The position numbers were made by a program, and so were the translations under genes. A DNA stretch of 64,000 nt from Anaerofustis butyriciformans (GTDB lineage Bacteria > Bacillota > Clostridia > Eubacteriales > Anaerofustaceae): contig NZ_JAYFFH010000003.1 of the NCBI RefSeq assembly GCF_036289385.1, positions 151,837 through 215,836 on the forward strand, read 5' to 3'. The notes beneath the pieces are model-generated. The model worked only from the letters and a program-made list of their open reading frames with translations. It was not told the origin of the DNA and ran no database searches. Positions 16,130 to 24,145 of this stretch are shown here, in pieces; within the stretch, counting starts at the first letter, position 1; each line of letters begins with the position of its first letter.

Positions 16130-17074
16130 ATGACAATGTTAAATAAAATTTTAGGTATTAAATATCCTATTATCCAAGGAGCCATGGCAAATATAGCAAC
16201 CGCAGAATTTGCGGCAAGCGTTAGTAATGCAGGTGGGCTTGGGATAATTGCAACAGGGGCAATGACTTGCGAACAAGCAAGAGAAGAAATAAGAAAATGT
16301 AAGAAATTAACAGATAAGCCTTTTGGGGTAAATGTAATGATGATGAACCCTCAAACAGAAGAAATCATGAATATGATATGTGAAGAAAAGGTTGATGTTG
16401 TTACAACGGGAGCAGGAAACCCAGGGAAATACGTTGAAAAATTAAAGAAAAGCGGAACTAAAGTATTTCCTATTACACCGAGTGTTGCTTTAGCAAAAAG
16501 GCTTGAAAGAAGCGGAGTTGATGCTCTAATTGTAGAAGGGGGAGAATCCGGCGGTCATGTTGGAGAACAAACGACTATGAGCCTTGTTCCTCAAGTTGTA
16601 GATGCAGTTAATATTCCTGTTATTGCAGCAGGTGGTATTGCTGAGGGAAGAGGTTTTAACGCTGCATTATCATTAGGTGCAATAGGTGTTCAAATAGGAA
16701 CTTGTCTTCTTGCAAGTGAAGAATGTCCTATTCATGAAAATTATAAAAATGCGGTTTTAAAGGCAAAAGATACAGAAACAATCGTTACGGGAAAAAGCCT
16801 TAATGCTCCTGTAAGAGTTATGAAGAATAAAATGAGCAGAGAGTATGTTAAGCTTGAAGCCCATGCAGGAAGCAGGGAAGAACTTGAAAAACTTACTTTA
16901 GGCGGGCTTAGAAGAGCTGTTTTTGAAGGTGATATGGTAACAGGTTCTGTAATGATGGGACAAATTGCAGGAATGGTAAAAGAGATTTTACCTTTAGAAA
17001 AAATATTACAAAATATTATTGACGAATCAAAAGAAGAACTTGAAAAACTTATTGAAAAACACAAGGAGTTATAA
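16130..17074 (+). CDS. fabK: enoyl-ACP reductase II (FMN-dependent)
   Basis: A 314-residue TIM-barrel flavoprotein of the nitronate monooxygenase superfamily. The N-terminal LGIKYPIIQGAMANIATAEFAA, the VEGGESGGHVGEQTTM loop, PVIAAGGIAEGRG and QIGTCLLASEEC match FabK and not simple nitronate monooxygenases. It reduces enoyl-ACP with NAD(P)H through FMN. No FabI appears in the operon, so FabK is probably the working enoyl reductase; organisms that rely on FabK are insensitive to triclosan-type FabI inhibitors. The ATG at 16130 is chosen; an ATG at 16136 is equally possible because no strong RBS is seen. Its stop overlaps the next start. Confidence 0.93.
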   Translation: MTMLNKILGIKYPIIQGAMANIATAEFAASVSNAGGLGIIATGAMTCEQAREEIRKCKKLTDKPFGVNVMMMNPQTEEIMNMICEEKVDVVTTGAGNPGKYVEKLKKSGTKVFPITPSVALAKRLERSGVDALIVEGGESGGHVGEQTTMSLVPQVVDAVNIPVIAAGGIAEGRGFNAALSLGAIGVQIGTCLLASEECPIHENYKNAVLKAKDTETIVTGKSLNAPVRVMKNKMSREYVKLEAHAGSREELEKLTLGGLRRAVFEGDMVTGSVMMGQIAGMVKEILPLEKILQNIIDESKEELEKLIEKHKEL

Positions 17075-18162
17075 TGTTAAAAGAAGTAAAAATCAAAGAT
17101 AAAATTTTACAAGTACCAATCATTCAAGGTGGGATGGGGGTAGGTGTTTCTCTGTCTTCTTTGGCAGGTAGTGTAATGAAAGAGGGGGCTATGGGGGTAA
17201 TAAGTGCTGCTCATCCCGGATATAAAAAAGAAGGATTCAATAAAAATTCTTTAAAATGCAATGTGGAAGCAATCCTTGAAGAAGTAAAAAAAGCAAGAGA
17301 AATAAGCAAGGGAAAAGGACTTCTCGGGGTAAACATCATGGTTGCAAGCAAAGATTATGCAGAATATGTTAAAGTGGCCGTAAAAGCAAAGGTTGATGCA
17401 ATAATATCGGGAGCGGGTTTACCTCTTGAACTTCCAAAACTTGTAGATGATAAGAGTATTTTGCTAGCTCCCATAGTTTCAAGTGGAAGAGCTATAAGAC
17501 TTATACTTAAAAGATGGGATAAAAGACATAATACGGTTCCTGATTTTGTTGTTATTGAAGGAAGTGAAGCAGGCGGGCATCTTGGGTTTAAGAAGGAAGA
17601 ACTTTTAAACGGAACATGTGAAAGTTTAGATAAAATCTTTGATGATGTAAAAAAAGAGCTTCAACCTTTTGAAGAAGCTTATAATAAGAAAATTCCTGTA
17701 TTTGTTGCGGGGGGAATATTTACCGGAAGCGATATTGCTCATTTTATAAAAAAGGGCGCTGACGGTGTACAAATGGGAACAAGGTTTATTGCAACAGAAG
17801 AATGTGATGCGGCTAAAGAGTTTAAGGATATGATAATAAATTGTAAAAAAGAAGACATTGCAATTGTAAAAAGTCCTACAGGTTTTCCTGGAAGGGGAAT
17901 AATGAACTCTTTTATGAAAAAAACAGAAGAAAGAGGAAATATATCTATGTCTTCTTGTTTCAACTGTTTGTCACTATGTAATCCTTCCGATACACCTTAT
18001 TGTATATCAGGTGCTCTTATTGAAGCTGTAAAAGGGAATGTAGATAACGGTCTTGTGTTTGTAGGCAGTAATGCATACAGAGTAAATAAAATGACTACGG
18101 TGCATGATTTGATAAATGAGCTTGTAAGTGAAGCAAATGAAAAGTTAAAGGAGAATGATTAA
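17074..18162 (+). CDS. second nitronate-monooxygenase-like flavoprotein in the fab operon
   Basis: A 362-residue FMN TIM barrel, related to but distinct from FabK. It shares the N-terminal VPIIQGGMGVGVS and VIEGSEAGGHLGF (where FabK has GGESGGHVG), plus PVFVAGGIFTGSDI and QMGTRFIATEEC. It has an extra C-terminal segment with SCFNCLSLCNPSDTPYC, a cluster of four cysteines near residues 295-310, and then VGSNAYRVNKMTTV. Its function is not established; homologues next to fabK are common in Clostridia. It could be an alternative reductase, an unsaturated-acyl isomerase or a nitronate detoxifier. It is fully embedded: its start overlaps the fabK stop, and fabD starts at its stop. Confidence 0.8.
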   Translation: MLKEVKIKDKILQVPIIQGGMGVGVSLSSLAGSVMKEGAMGVISAAHPGYKKEGFNKNSLKCNVEAILEEVKKAREISKGKGLLGVNIMVASKDYAEYVKVAVKAKVDAIISGAGLPLELPKLVDDKSILLAPIVSSGRAIRLILKRWDKRHNTVPDFVVIEGSEAGGHLGFKKEELLNGTCESLDKIFDDVKKELQPFEEAYNKKIPVFVAGGIFTGSDIAHFIKKGADGVQMGTRFIATEECDAAKEFKDMIINCKKEDIAIVKSPTGFPGRGIMNSFMKKTEERGNISMSSCFNCLSLCNPSDTPYCISGALIEAVKGNVDNGLVFVGSNAYRVNKMTTVHDLINELVSEANEKLKEND

Positions 18163-19079
18163 TGAAAATAGGATTTTTGTTTGCCGGACAAGGCAGTCAA
18201 AGTGTGGGAATGGGAAAAGAATTATATGATACATATGAAGAAGCAAGAGAAGTTTATAATAGTGTTAGCCTTGATTATGATGTAAAAGATTTATGTTTTA
18301 ACGGACCAAAAGAACAGCTTGATGATACTGCATATTCTCAAAGTGCTATTCTTACAACTTCTATGGCAATAGCAAATGTTGTAAAATCAAAAGGAATAAA
18401 CCCTGATTATGTATGCGGACTTTCTCTTGGAGAATATTCTGCTCTTTGTTTTAGCGGTGCTTTTAGTGTTAACGATGCTGCAAACATAGTTAGAAAAAGA
18501 GGAGAAATAATGGCAAATGCTCTTCCTAAGGGAACATCAAAAATGGTTGCAGTAATGAACTTTGATAAAGACATAATAAAAGAAACTTGTGAAGAAGTTA
18601 AATGTGATGGAGTATGTGAAATTGCAAATTATAACTCTCCTGCTCAAATAGTTATAACAGGGGAAGTAAAAGCAGTTGACAAGGCTTGTGAAATATTAAA
18701 GGAAAAAGGCGCAAGAAGACTTATTCCTCTTAATGTAAGCGGAGCTTTTCATTCATCTTTGCTTGAAGATGCTTCGGTAAAATTAAATAAAGTTTTAGGT
18801 GAATATGAAATAAAAACTCCTGAAATTCCTGTTGTTTATAATGTTACAGGAAAAGAATACGATGGTGATATAAGAGAAATTTTAACAAAACAAATTAAAT
18901 CAAGCGTATATTTTATGCAAATGGTTGAATACATGATAGATAACGGAGTAGAGGCTTTTGTTGAAATAGGACCGGGAAAAGTATTAAAAGGGTTTGTAAG
19001 AAAAATCAATAAAAATATTCCGGTATATAGCGTGGAAGATAATAAATCACTTGAAGAAATGTTAGGAGCATTAAAATAA
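18162..19079 (+). CDS. fabD: malonyl-CoA:ACP transacylase
   Basis: A 305-residue alpha/beta hydrolase-like acyltransferase. N-terminal LFAGQGSQSVGMGKELY, nucleophile in GLSLGEYSAL (serine about residue 90), the binding arginine in VRKRGEIM, and the catalytic histidine in SGAFHSSLL. It loads malonate from malonyl-CoA onto ACP. The start and stop codons overlap its neighbours by one base on each side. Confidence 0.96.
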   Translation: MKIGFLFAGQGSQSVGMGKELYDTYEEAREVYNSVSLDYDVKDLCFNGPKEQLDDTAYSQSAILTTSMAIANVVKSKGINPDYVCGLSLGEYSALCFSGAFSVNDAANIVRKRGEIMANALPKGTSKMVAVMNFDKDIIKETCEEVKCDGVCEIANYNSPAQIVITGEVKAVDKACEILKEKGARRLIPLNVSGAFHSSLLEDASVKLNKVLGEYEIKTPEIPVVYNVTGKEYDGDIREILTKQIKSSVYFMQMVEYMIDNGVEAFVEIGPGKVLKGFVRKINKNIPVYSVEDNKSLEEMLGALK

Positions 19080-19816
19080 TGGAAAGAAAAACAGCAGTTG
19101 TAACAGGTGCAAGCAGAGGAATTGGTAAAGCCATTGCCTTGGCTCTTGCAAAAGACGGTTTTAATGTAGTTATTAATTATAACGGAAACAAAGAAAAGGC
19201 AGAACAAGTAAAAAAAGAATGTGAAGATTATGGAGTTAATGCAATAACAGTTAAAGCAAATGTTGCTGATTTTACTGAAAGCGAAAATTTAATAAAAGAA
19301 GCAGTTTCTACATTTGGAAGTATTGATGTTTTAGTAAATAATTCAGGTATAACAAAAGATACATTGCTTCTAAGAATGAAAGAAGAAGATTTTGACAGTG
19401 TAATTGATGTTAATTTAAAAGGAACATTTAATACTATAAAACATGCAGCAAGACAAATGATGAAACAAAGAAACGGCAGCATTATAAATATGTCAAGCGT
19501 TGTAGGGATATCAGGAAACGCAGGACAGATTAATTACGCGGCAAGCAAAGCAGGTGTAATAGGTCTTACAAAATCCGTAGCAAGAGAACTTGCTTCAAGA
19601 GGAATAAGAGCAAATGCCGTTGCTCCCGGATTTATTGAAACAGATATGACAGATGAGTTAAATGATAAGGCAAAAGAGGAAATTTTAAAGACAATTCCTT
19701 TAAATGATACGGGAAAAAGTGAAGATGTTGCAAATTTAGTTGCTTTTTTAGCATCTGAAAAAAGCAGATATATAACAGGTCAAGTAATCCACGTAGATGG
19801 TGGAATGTTAATGTAG
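19079..19816 (+). CDS. fabG: 3-oxoacyl-ACP reductase
   Basis: A 245-residue short-chain dehydrogenase. It has the cofactor motif VTGASRGIGKA (residues 8-18), NNSG at about 87-90, the catalytic serine in NMSSVVG, the YAASKAG triad segment and the C-terminal ITGQVIHVDGGMLM. It reduces beta-ketoacyl-ACP with NADPH. The gene follows fabD with overlapping TAATGG and leads to fabF after 11 bases carrying AGGAGG. Confidence 0.96.
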   Translation: MERKTAVVTGASRGIGKAIALALAKDGFNVVINYNGNKEKAEQVKKECEDYGVNAITVKANVADFTESENLIKEAVSTFGSIDVLVNNSGITKDTLLLRMKEEDFDSVIDVNLKGTFNTIKHAARQMMKQRNGSIINMSSVVGISGNAGQINYAASKAGVIGLTKSVARELASRGIRANAVAPGFIETDMTDELNDKAKEEILKTIPLNDTGKSEDVANLVAFLASEKSRYITGQVIHVDGGMLM

Positions 19817-19827
19817 TAGGAGGCAAA

Positions 19828-21069
19828 ATGAAAAGAAGAGTAGTAATAAGCGGACTTGGTGCGGTTTCACCTATTGGAAATGATGTTGAAACAATGTGGA
19901 ACTCAATCAAGGAAGGTAAATGCGGTATTGATGAAATAACTCATTTTGATACAAGTGATTATAAAGTAAAATTGGCTGCAGAAGTAAAAGATTTGGATAT
20001 GGAAAAATATCTAAAAAGAAGAGAAATTAAATTTAATGATAGATTTACTTCTTTTGCAAGAATTGCTTCAATGCAAGCTATGAAAGATAGCAATATTGAT
20101 TTGGAAAGTGTTGATAAAAATCGTTTTGGTGTTATAATTGCCAGCGGTATTGGTGGAATTGAAACTATTGAAAATGCTCAAAAAAATATGGAAAAGAGAG
20201 GACCTTCAAAGGTTTCTCCATATTTTATTCCAATGTGTTTAATTAACTTAGCAGCGGGTAATGTTGCAATTGATTTTGGTTTAAAAGGTCATTGTTCTTC
20301 TACTGTTACAGCTTGTGCGGCAGCAAGCAATGCAATAGGTGAGGCATTCCATAAAATAAGAGACGGTTATGAAGATTTAATGCTTGCCGGTGGAAGTGAA
20401 GCTTCTATTACTCCTCTTGCAATGGCAGGTTTTATGTCAATGAGAGCTTTACATGAAGGTGATGATAAGGAAAGAGCAAGTATTCCTTTTGATAAAGACA
20501 GAAGCGGTTTTGTTATGGGCGAAGGTGCAGGTATATTACTTCTTGAAGAATATGAACATGCAAAGAAAAGAGGCGCAAAAATATATGCTGAAATCGTAGG
20601 TTATGGTGCAACTTGTGATGCATTCCATGTAACAGCTCCTATTTCAGACGGAAGCGGTGGAGCAGGTGCAATGGTAAATGCTATTGAGGATGCAGGAATA
20701 AATTATAAAGATATAGACTATATTAATGCCCATGGAACAAGCACACCTTTAAATGACAAAACAGAAACTTTAGCCGTAAAAACAGCATTTAAAGACCATG
20801 CAAAAGAACTTAAGATATCTTCTACAAAATCAAATACAGGACATCTTCTTGGTGCATCAGGTGCAATAGAAGCAATTATTTCAGTAAAAGCTTTAGAAGA
20901 TGGATATATTCCAGCAACAATAAATTATAAAAACGAAGATGAAGATTGTGACTTAAACATAGTTCCAAATGAAGGAATAAACGAAGATATTAATTATGCA
21001 ATGAGTAATTCTTTAGGTTTTGGCGGTCACAATGTTTCTTTGATATTTAAAAAGGCGGAAGAAAAATAA
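19828..21069 (+). CDS. fabF: beta-ketoacyl-ACP synthase II
   Basis: A 413-residue thiolase-fold condensing enzyme that elongates acyl-ACP. The catalytic cysteine is in TVTACAAASNAIGEA (about residue 165), with histidines in NAHGTSTPLNDKTE and SNTGHLLGASGA. N-terminal RRVVISGLGAVSPIGN is typical. RBS TAGGAGG precedes the ATG. With no FabB or FabA seen, FabF may also take part in temperature-dependent or unsaturated chain elongation, which is inference only. Confidence 0.97.
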   Translation: MKRRVVISGLGAVSPIGNDVETMWNSIKEGKCGIDEITHFDTSDYKVKLAAEVKDLDMEKYLKRREIKFNDRFTSFARIASMQAMKDSNIDLESVDKNRFGVIIASGIGGIETIENAQKNMEKRGPSKVSPYFIPMCLINLAAGNVAIDFGLKGHCSSTVTACAAASNAIGEAFHKIRDGYEDLMLAGGSEASITPLAMAGFMSMRALHEGDDKERASIPFDKDRSGFVMGEGAGILLLEEYEHAKKRGAKIYAEIVGYGATCDAFHVTAPISDGSGGAGAMVNAIEDAGINYKDIDYINAHGTSTPLNDKTETLAVKTAFKDHAKELKISSTKSNTGHLLGASGAIEAIISVKALEDGYIPATINYKNEDEDCDLNIVPNEGINEDINYAMSNSLGFGGHNVSLIFKKAEEK

Positions 21070-21497
21070 TGATATATAATTCTAATGATATACAAAATAT
21101 AATACCACATAGATATCCATTTTTGCTTGTTGATACAATAGAAGAAATAATAGACGAAACTTGTATAATAGGCAAGAAAAACGTAACTGCAAATGAAATG
21201 CATTTTATGGGACATTTTCCTCAAAAACACGTTATGCCCGGTGTTTTAATTGTTGAAGCTTTAGCACAGACAGGTGCTGTTTTACTTCTTTCAAAAGAAG
21301 AAAATAAAGGTAAAATTGCGGTTTTAGCCGGTGTAAACAAGATGCGTTTTAAAAGACAGGTTATACCTGGGGATACGCTTACTCTAAAGGTTGAGCTAAC
21401 AAGAATGAAAGCAGGTATAGGGTTTGCAAGTGCAATAGCTTTAGTTGGGGATGAAGTTGCAGCAAAAGGTGAGATAATGTTTGCTATTGATAAATAA
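21069..21497 (+). CDS. fabZ: 3-hydroxyacyl-ACP dehydratase
   Basis: A 142-residue hot-dog fold dehydratase. The IPHRYPFLLVD segment, the catalytic histidine in FMGHFPQKHVMPGVL and the glutamate in VEALAQTGAV are visible. It converts hydroxyacyl-ACP to enoyl-ACP, the substrate of FabK. It is the last gene of the operon; its ATG overlaps the fabF stop and a strong terminator follows its stop codon. No fabA or fabM appears, so the unsaturated fatty acid route is not visible here. Confidence 0.95.
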   Translation: MIYNSNDIQNIIPHRYPFLLVDTIEEIIDETCIIGKKNVTANEMHFMGHFPQKHVMPGVLIVEALAQTGAVLLLSKEENKGKIAVLAGVNKMRFKRQVIPGDTLTLKVELTRMKAGIGFASAIALVGDEVAAKGEIMFAIDK

Positions 21498-21520
21498 AAA
21501 GAGAGTTTACTCTCTTTTTT
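21496..21520 (+). terminator. terminator of the acc-fab operon
   Basis: Stem AAAAAGAGAG/CTCTCTTTTT with loop TTTA and a following T run, directly at the fabZ stop. Confidence 0.92.
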
Positions 21521-21534
21521 TATTGATTATCTTG

Positions 21535-21563
21535 TTGCATTAAACTTATTTAGGATATATAAT
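21535..21563 (+). promoter_or_regulatory. sigma-A promoter of the sortase gene
   Basis: TTGCAT (21535-21540), a 17-base spacer and TATAAT (21558-21563). The ATG of the sortase begins only 7 bases after the -10, so a transcript from here would have almost no leader. Confidence 0.7.
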
Positions 21564-21570
21564 ATAAAAC

Positions 21571-22332
21571 ATGAAAAAGAGAAAAGTAAAAGTAATTAAA
21601 AAAAGAAAATCAACTGAACCTATAAAAAAAGATAAAAAAAGTATTGTTTTGTATTTGTTAATAGCGGTATTTAGTATTACTCTTTTATTTTCGGCATATA
21701 AAATATATTCAATTATGTCTGAGTATAATAAAGGAACTTCAACCTATGATAATTTAATAAGTGAAGTTAAAAAAGATAAAGAAATTGATTTTGATGCTTT
21801 GAAATCAATAAATCCAGATGTTGTAGGTTGGATATATTCTGAAGGTACTGTTATTGATTATCCTGTTGTTCAAGGAAGCGATAATGATTATTATTTACAT
21901 CATTTGTTTGATGGTACATCAAATTCAAGCGGTACTGTATTCCTTGATTATACAAAGAATAAAGACTTTACATCAAAAAACTCTATCTTGTATGCTCACA
22001 ATATGAAAAACGGAAGTATGTTTGCAAGTTTAATGGGGTATAAAGATCAAGAATATTATGACGCTCATAAAACCATGGATTTATATACTCCGGATAAAAA
22101 TTATGAAATAGAAGTAGTTTATGGATTTGTTATTGATGCATACAAATGGGATGATAATGGATTTGCTTCGGATGATAATGTTGAAGATTTGCTTCTTCAT
22201 GCAAAATCAAATACAACATTTGATAGCGGTAAGACCATATCTTCTGATGATAAGATAATAACACTTTCTACATGTTCATATGAAATAGAAGAAGGAAGAT
22301 ATGTATTAATAGGAAAATTAGTTGAAAAATAA
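21571..22332 (+). CDS. srtB: class B sortase
   Basis: A 253-residue membrane-anchored transpeptidase. A basic N-terminus (KKRKVKVIKKRKS) precedes one transmembrane helix (about residues 27-47). The catalytic domain has NPDVVGWIYSEGTVIDYPVVQ and the class B YYLHH pattern, the catalytic histidine in LYAHNMKNGSMF, the cysteine in TLSTCSYE and the arginine in GRYVLIGKL. It attaches surface proteins with a sorting signal to peptidoglycan. No substrate gene is adjacent; the giant surface protein at 3656-9661 has a candidate but noncanonical C-terminal signal. No Shine-Dalgarno site lies at a normal distance from the ATG. Confidence 0.92.
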   Translation: MKKRKVKVIKKRKSTEPIKKDKKSIVLYLLIAVFSITLLFSAYKIYSIMSEYNKGTSTYDNLISEVKKDKEIDFDALKSINPDVVGWIYSEGTVIDYPVVQGSDNDYYLHHLFDGTSNSSGTVFLDYTKNKDFTSKNSILYAHNMKNGSMFASLMGYKDQEYYDAHKTMDLYTPDKNYEIEVVYGFVIDAYKWDDNGFASDDNVEDLLLHAKSNTTFDSGKTISSDDKIITLSTCSYEIEEGRYVLIGKLVEK

Positions 22333-22357
22333 AAGGTAAGATTTCTTACCTTTTTTT
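22332..22357 (+). terminator. terminator of the sortase gene
   Basis: Stem AAAGGTAAG/CTTACCTTT with loop ATTT and a T tract, at the stop codon. Confidence 0.9.
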
Positions 22358-22492
22358 ATTTTAATAAAAAATAAAGATTAAATTAATAAAAAGGTATTAT
22401 ATTTATATTATAGTTAAATATGATATTTTACATCATTCTACATAAACTTTGTCTGTTTTATGATAAAACATTTTGTGTAGCAATTTATAATA

Positions 22493-22521
22493 TTGGAAAA
22501 AGTATATTTATGTGGTAAAAT
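22493..22521 (+). promoter_or_regulatory. sigma-A promoter of the alcohol dehydrogenase-glutaredoxin unit
   Basis: TTGGAA (22493-22498), a 17-base spacer and TAAAAT (22516-22521), 24 bases before the dehydrogenase start. The 135 bases before it contain no gene. Confidence 0.7.
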
Positions 22522-22545
22522 ATATTCAAAATTAGGAGGTTTGTC

Positions 22546-23727
22546 ATGAGTGGTTTTAATTTAGTTGTTCCGAGTAAAATAATTTTTGGTGAAGGGAAGA
22601 TTCATACATTAGATAAATACATATTGGAATATGGTGATAAGGTTTTATTGTTATGCGGAAAAGCTTCATTAAAAAACTCAGGGATGTTTGATAAAATAAT
22701 TGGTAATTTTGAAACAGACAATATAAGTTATGAAATACATACAATAACCGATGAACCGGATGTTGAAACAATAGATAATCTTGCAAATGAATACAGAAAT
22801 AAACCTGTTGATCTAATCGTAAGTATAGGTGGTGGAAGCGTTATTGATACAGGTAAAGCTTTGAGTGCAATGTTAAAAGAAGAAGGAAGTATTGTAGACT
22901 ATCTTGAAGGTGTTGGAGATAAAGTCCCAAGTGGGAAAAAAGTTCCTTTTATTGCTGTGCCTACAACAAGCGGTACAGGTAGTGAAGCTACTAAAAATGC
23001 TGTTATAAAAGGACAAATCGGGGATGTGAAATTTAAAAAATCAATCAGACACGATAATCTTGTTCCAAACGTAGCTTTGGTTGACCCTGTTTTAACTTTA
23101 AATTGTTCTAAAAAGGTAACAATGCAAAGCGGTCTAGATGCTTTTTGTCAGCTTCTTGAAGCATATATTTGTACGAACTCTAATGCTTTTACGGATATGC
23201 TTGCTGAAAAAGGTCTTAGAAGAATGAGTGAAAGTTTGTTAAGTGCATATAATAACGGTGAAGATCTTGATGCAAGAAATGATGTATCTTATGCAGCTTT
23301 ATTATCAGGTATATGTATGGCAAATGCAGGACTTACTACAATACATGGTTTTGCATCTGTAATTGGTGGTTTGTATGATGGCATTCCTCACGGTGCAATA
23401 TGTGCAAGCTTACTTCATGGAGCGACTGTTGTTAATATTCAAAAGATAAAAGATTTTGAGCCTAACAATCCTTCTGCATATAAATATGCTAAACTTGGAG
23501 CTTATTTAATGCGTGCAACATATTCTCCGGATAGACATGAGGTGTTTTTCAGAGCTGTTGTTGACACATTAAAAGAATGGAATGAAAAAATGAATATTCC
23601 TAGACTTTCTGATTTTGGAATTGATAAAGATGATTTCTGGAAAATTTTGGATGAAGCTAAACAAAGAAATAATCCGGTTAAATTATCTGATAGCGAAATG
23701 GAACAAATTTTAGATATTAGTTATTAG
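22546..23727 (+). CDS. iron-containing alcohol dehydrogenase
   Basis: A 393-residue group III dehydrogenase. The NAD(P)-binding motif VSIGGGSVIDTGKA is at about residues 92-105, PTTSGTGSEATKNAV follows, and metal-binding histidines lie in TTIHGFASVIGG and IPHGAICASLLHG. Members interconvert aldehydes and alcohols (butanol, propanediol or lactaldehyde types); substrate cannot be told from sequence alone. RBS AGGAGGT precedes the ATG. A glutaredoxin gene follows 14 bases after its stop, which suggests a shared transcript. Confidence 0.92.
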   Translation: MSGFNLVVPSKIIFGEGKIHTLDKYILEYGDKVLLLCGKASLKNSGMFDKIIGNFETDNISYEIHTITDEPDVETIDNLANEYRNKPVDLIVSIGGGSVIDTGKALSAMLKEEGSIVDYLEGVGDKVPSGKKVPFIAVPTTSGTGSEATKNAVIKGQIGDVKFKKSIRHDNLVPNVALVDPVLTLNCSKKVTMQSGLDAFCQLLEAYICTNSNAFTDMLAEKGLRRMSESLLSAYNNGEDLDARNDVSYAALLSGICMANAGLTTIHGFASVIGGLYDGIPHGAICASLLHGATVVNIQKIKDFEPNNPSAYKYAKLGAYLMRATYSPDRHEVFFRAVVDTLKEWNEKMNIPRLSDFGIDKDDFWKILDEAKQRNNPVKLSDSEMEQILDISY

Positions 23728-23741
23728 AAAGGAAGATTATT

Positions 23742-23981
23742 ATGGCAAGAGTAACTATTTATACAACCAAAACATGTCCTTACTGTAAAATGGCTAAGGA
23801 ACTTTTAAAACAAAAAGGTATTGATTTTGAAGAAAGAATGTTAGAGTTCGGAAGTGATGAACTTATAGAACTTGTAAATAAAACACATCATAGAACTGTG
23901 CCTCAAATTTTCTTTGGAGAAGAATTTATAGGCGGTTATGATGATTTACAAAAATATTTAACAACAAAAGAATTTATTTAA
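23742..23981 (+). CDS. glutaredoxin-like thioredoxin-fold protein
   Basis: A 79-residue protein with the CPYC active site (residues 12-15) in VTIYTTKTCPYCKMAKELL, the cis-proline region TVPQIFFGEEFIGGYDDL and a short C-terminal helix. That is the minimal glutaredoxin or NrdH-like fold. It probably reduces disulphides using a thioredoxin reductase or a low-molecular-weight thiol. RBS AAAGGAAG precedes the ATG. It is co-transcribed with the iron alcohol dehydrogenase, and a perfect hairpin at its stop ends the unit. Confidence 0.92.
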   Translation: MARVTIYTTKTCPYCKMAKELLKQKGIDFEERMLEFGSDELIELVNKTHHRTVPQIFFGEEFIGGYDDLQKYLTTKEFI

Positions 23982-24006
23982 AAAAGAAGGCAAAAGCCTT
24001 CTTTTT
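23981..24006 (+). terminator. terminator after glutaredoxin
   Basis: Stem AAAAAGAAGGC/GCCTTCTTTTT with an AAAA loop. Confidence 0.92.
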
Positions 24007-24076
24007 AATTGACAGAAAATTGCAATCGTTTTCCTTTTTAAAATTAAATAAATAAAAAGAAAATATGTTTTTATTC

Positions 24077-24105
24077 TTGCAAATATTATATTTTTTCCTT
24101 ATTAT
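24077..24105 (+). promoter_or_regulatory. sigma-A promoter of iscS-iscU
   Basis: TTGCAA (24077-24082), a 17-base spacer and TATTAT (24100-24105), about 40 bases before the cysteine desulfurase start. I see no IscR gene next to it. Confidence 0.65.
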
Positions 24106-24145
24106 AGTCATGCTATAAACAGACGTGTTTGAAAGGAGAAAATAT

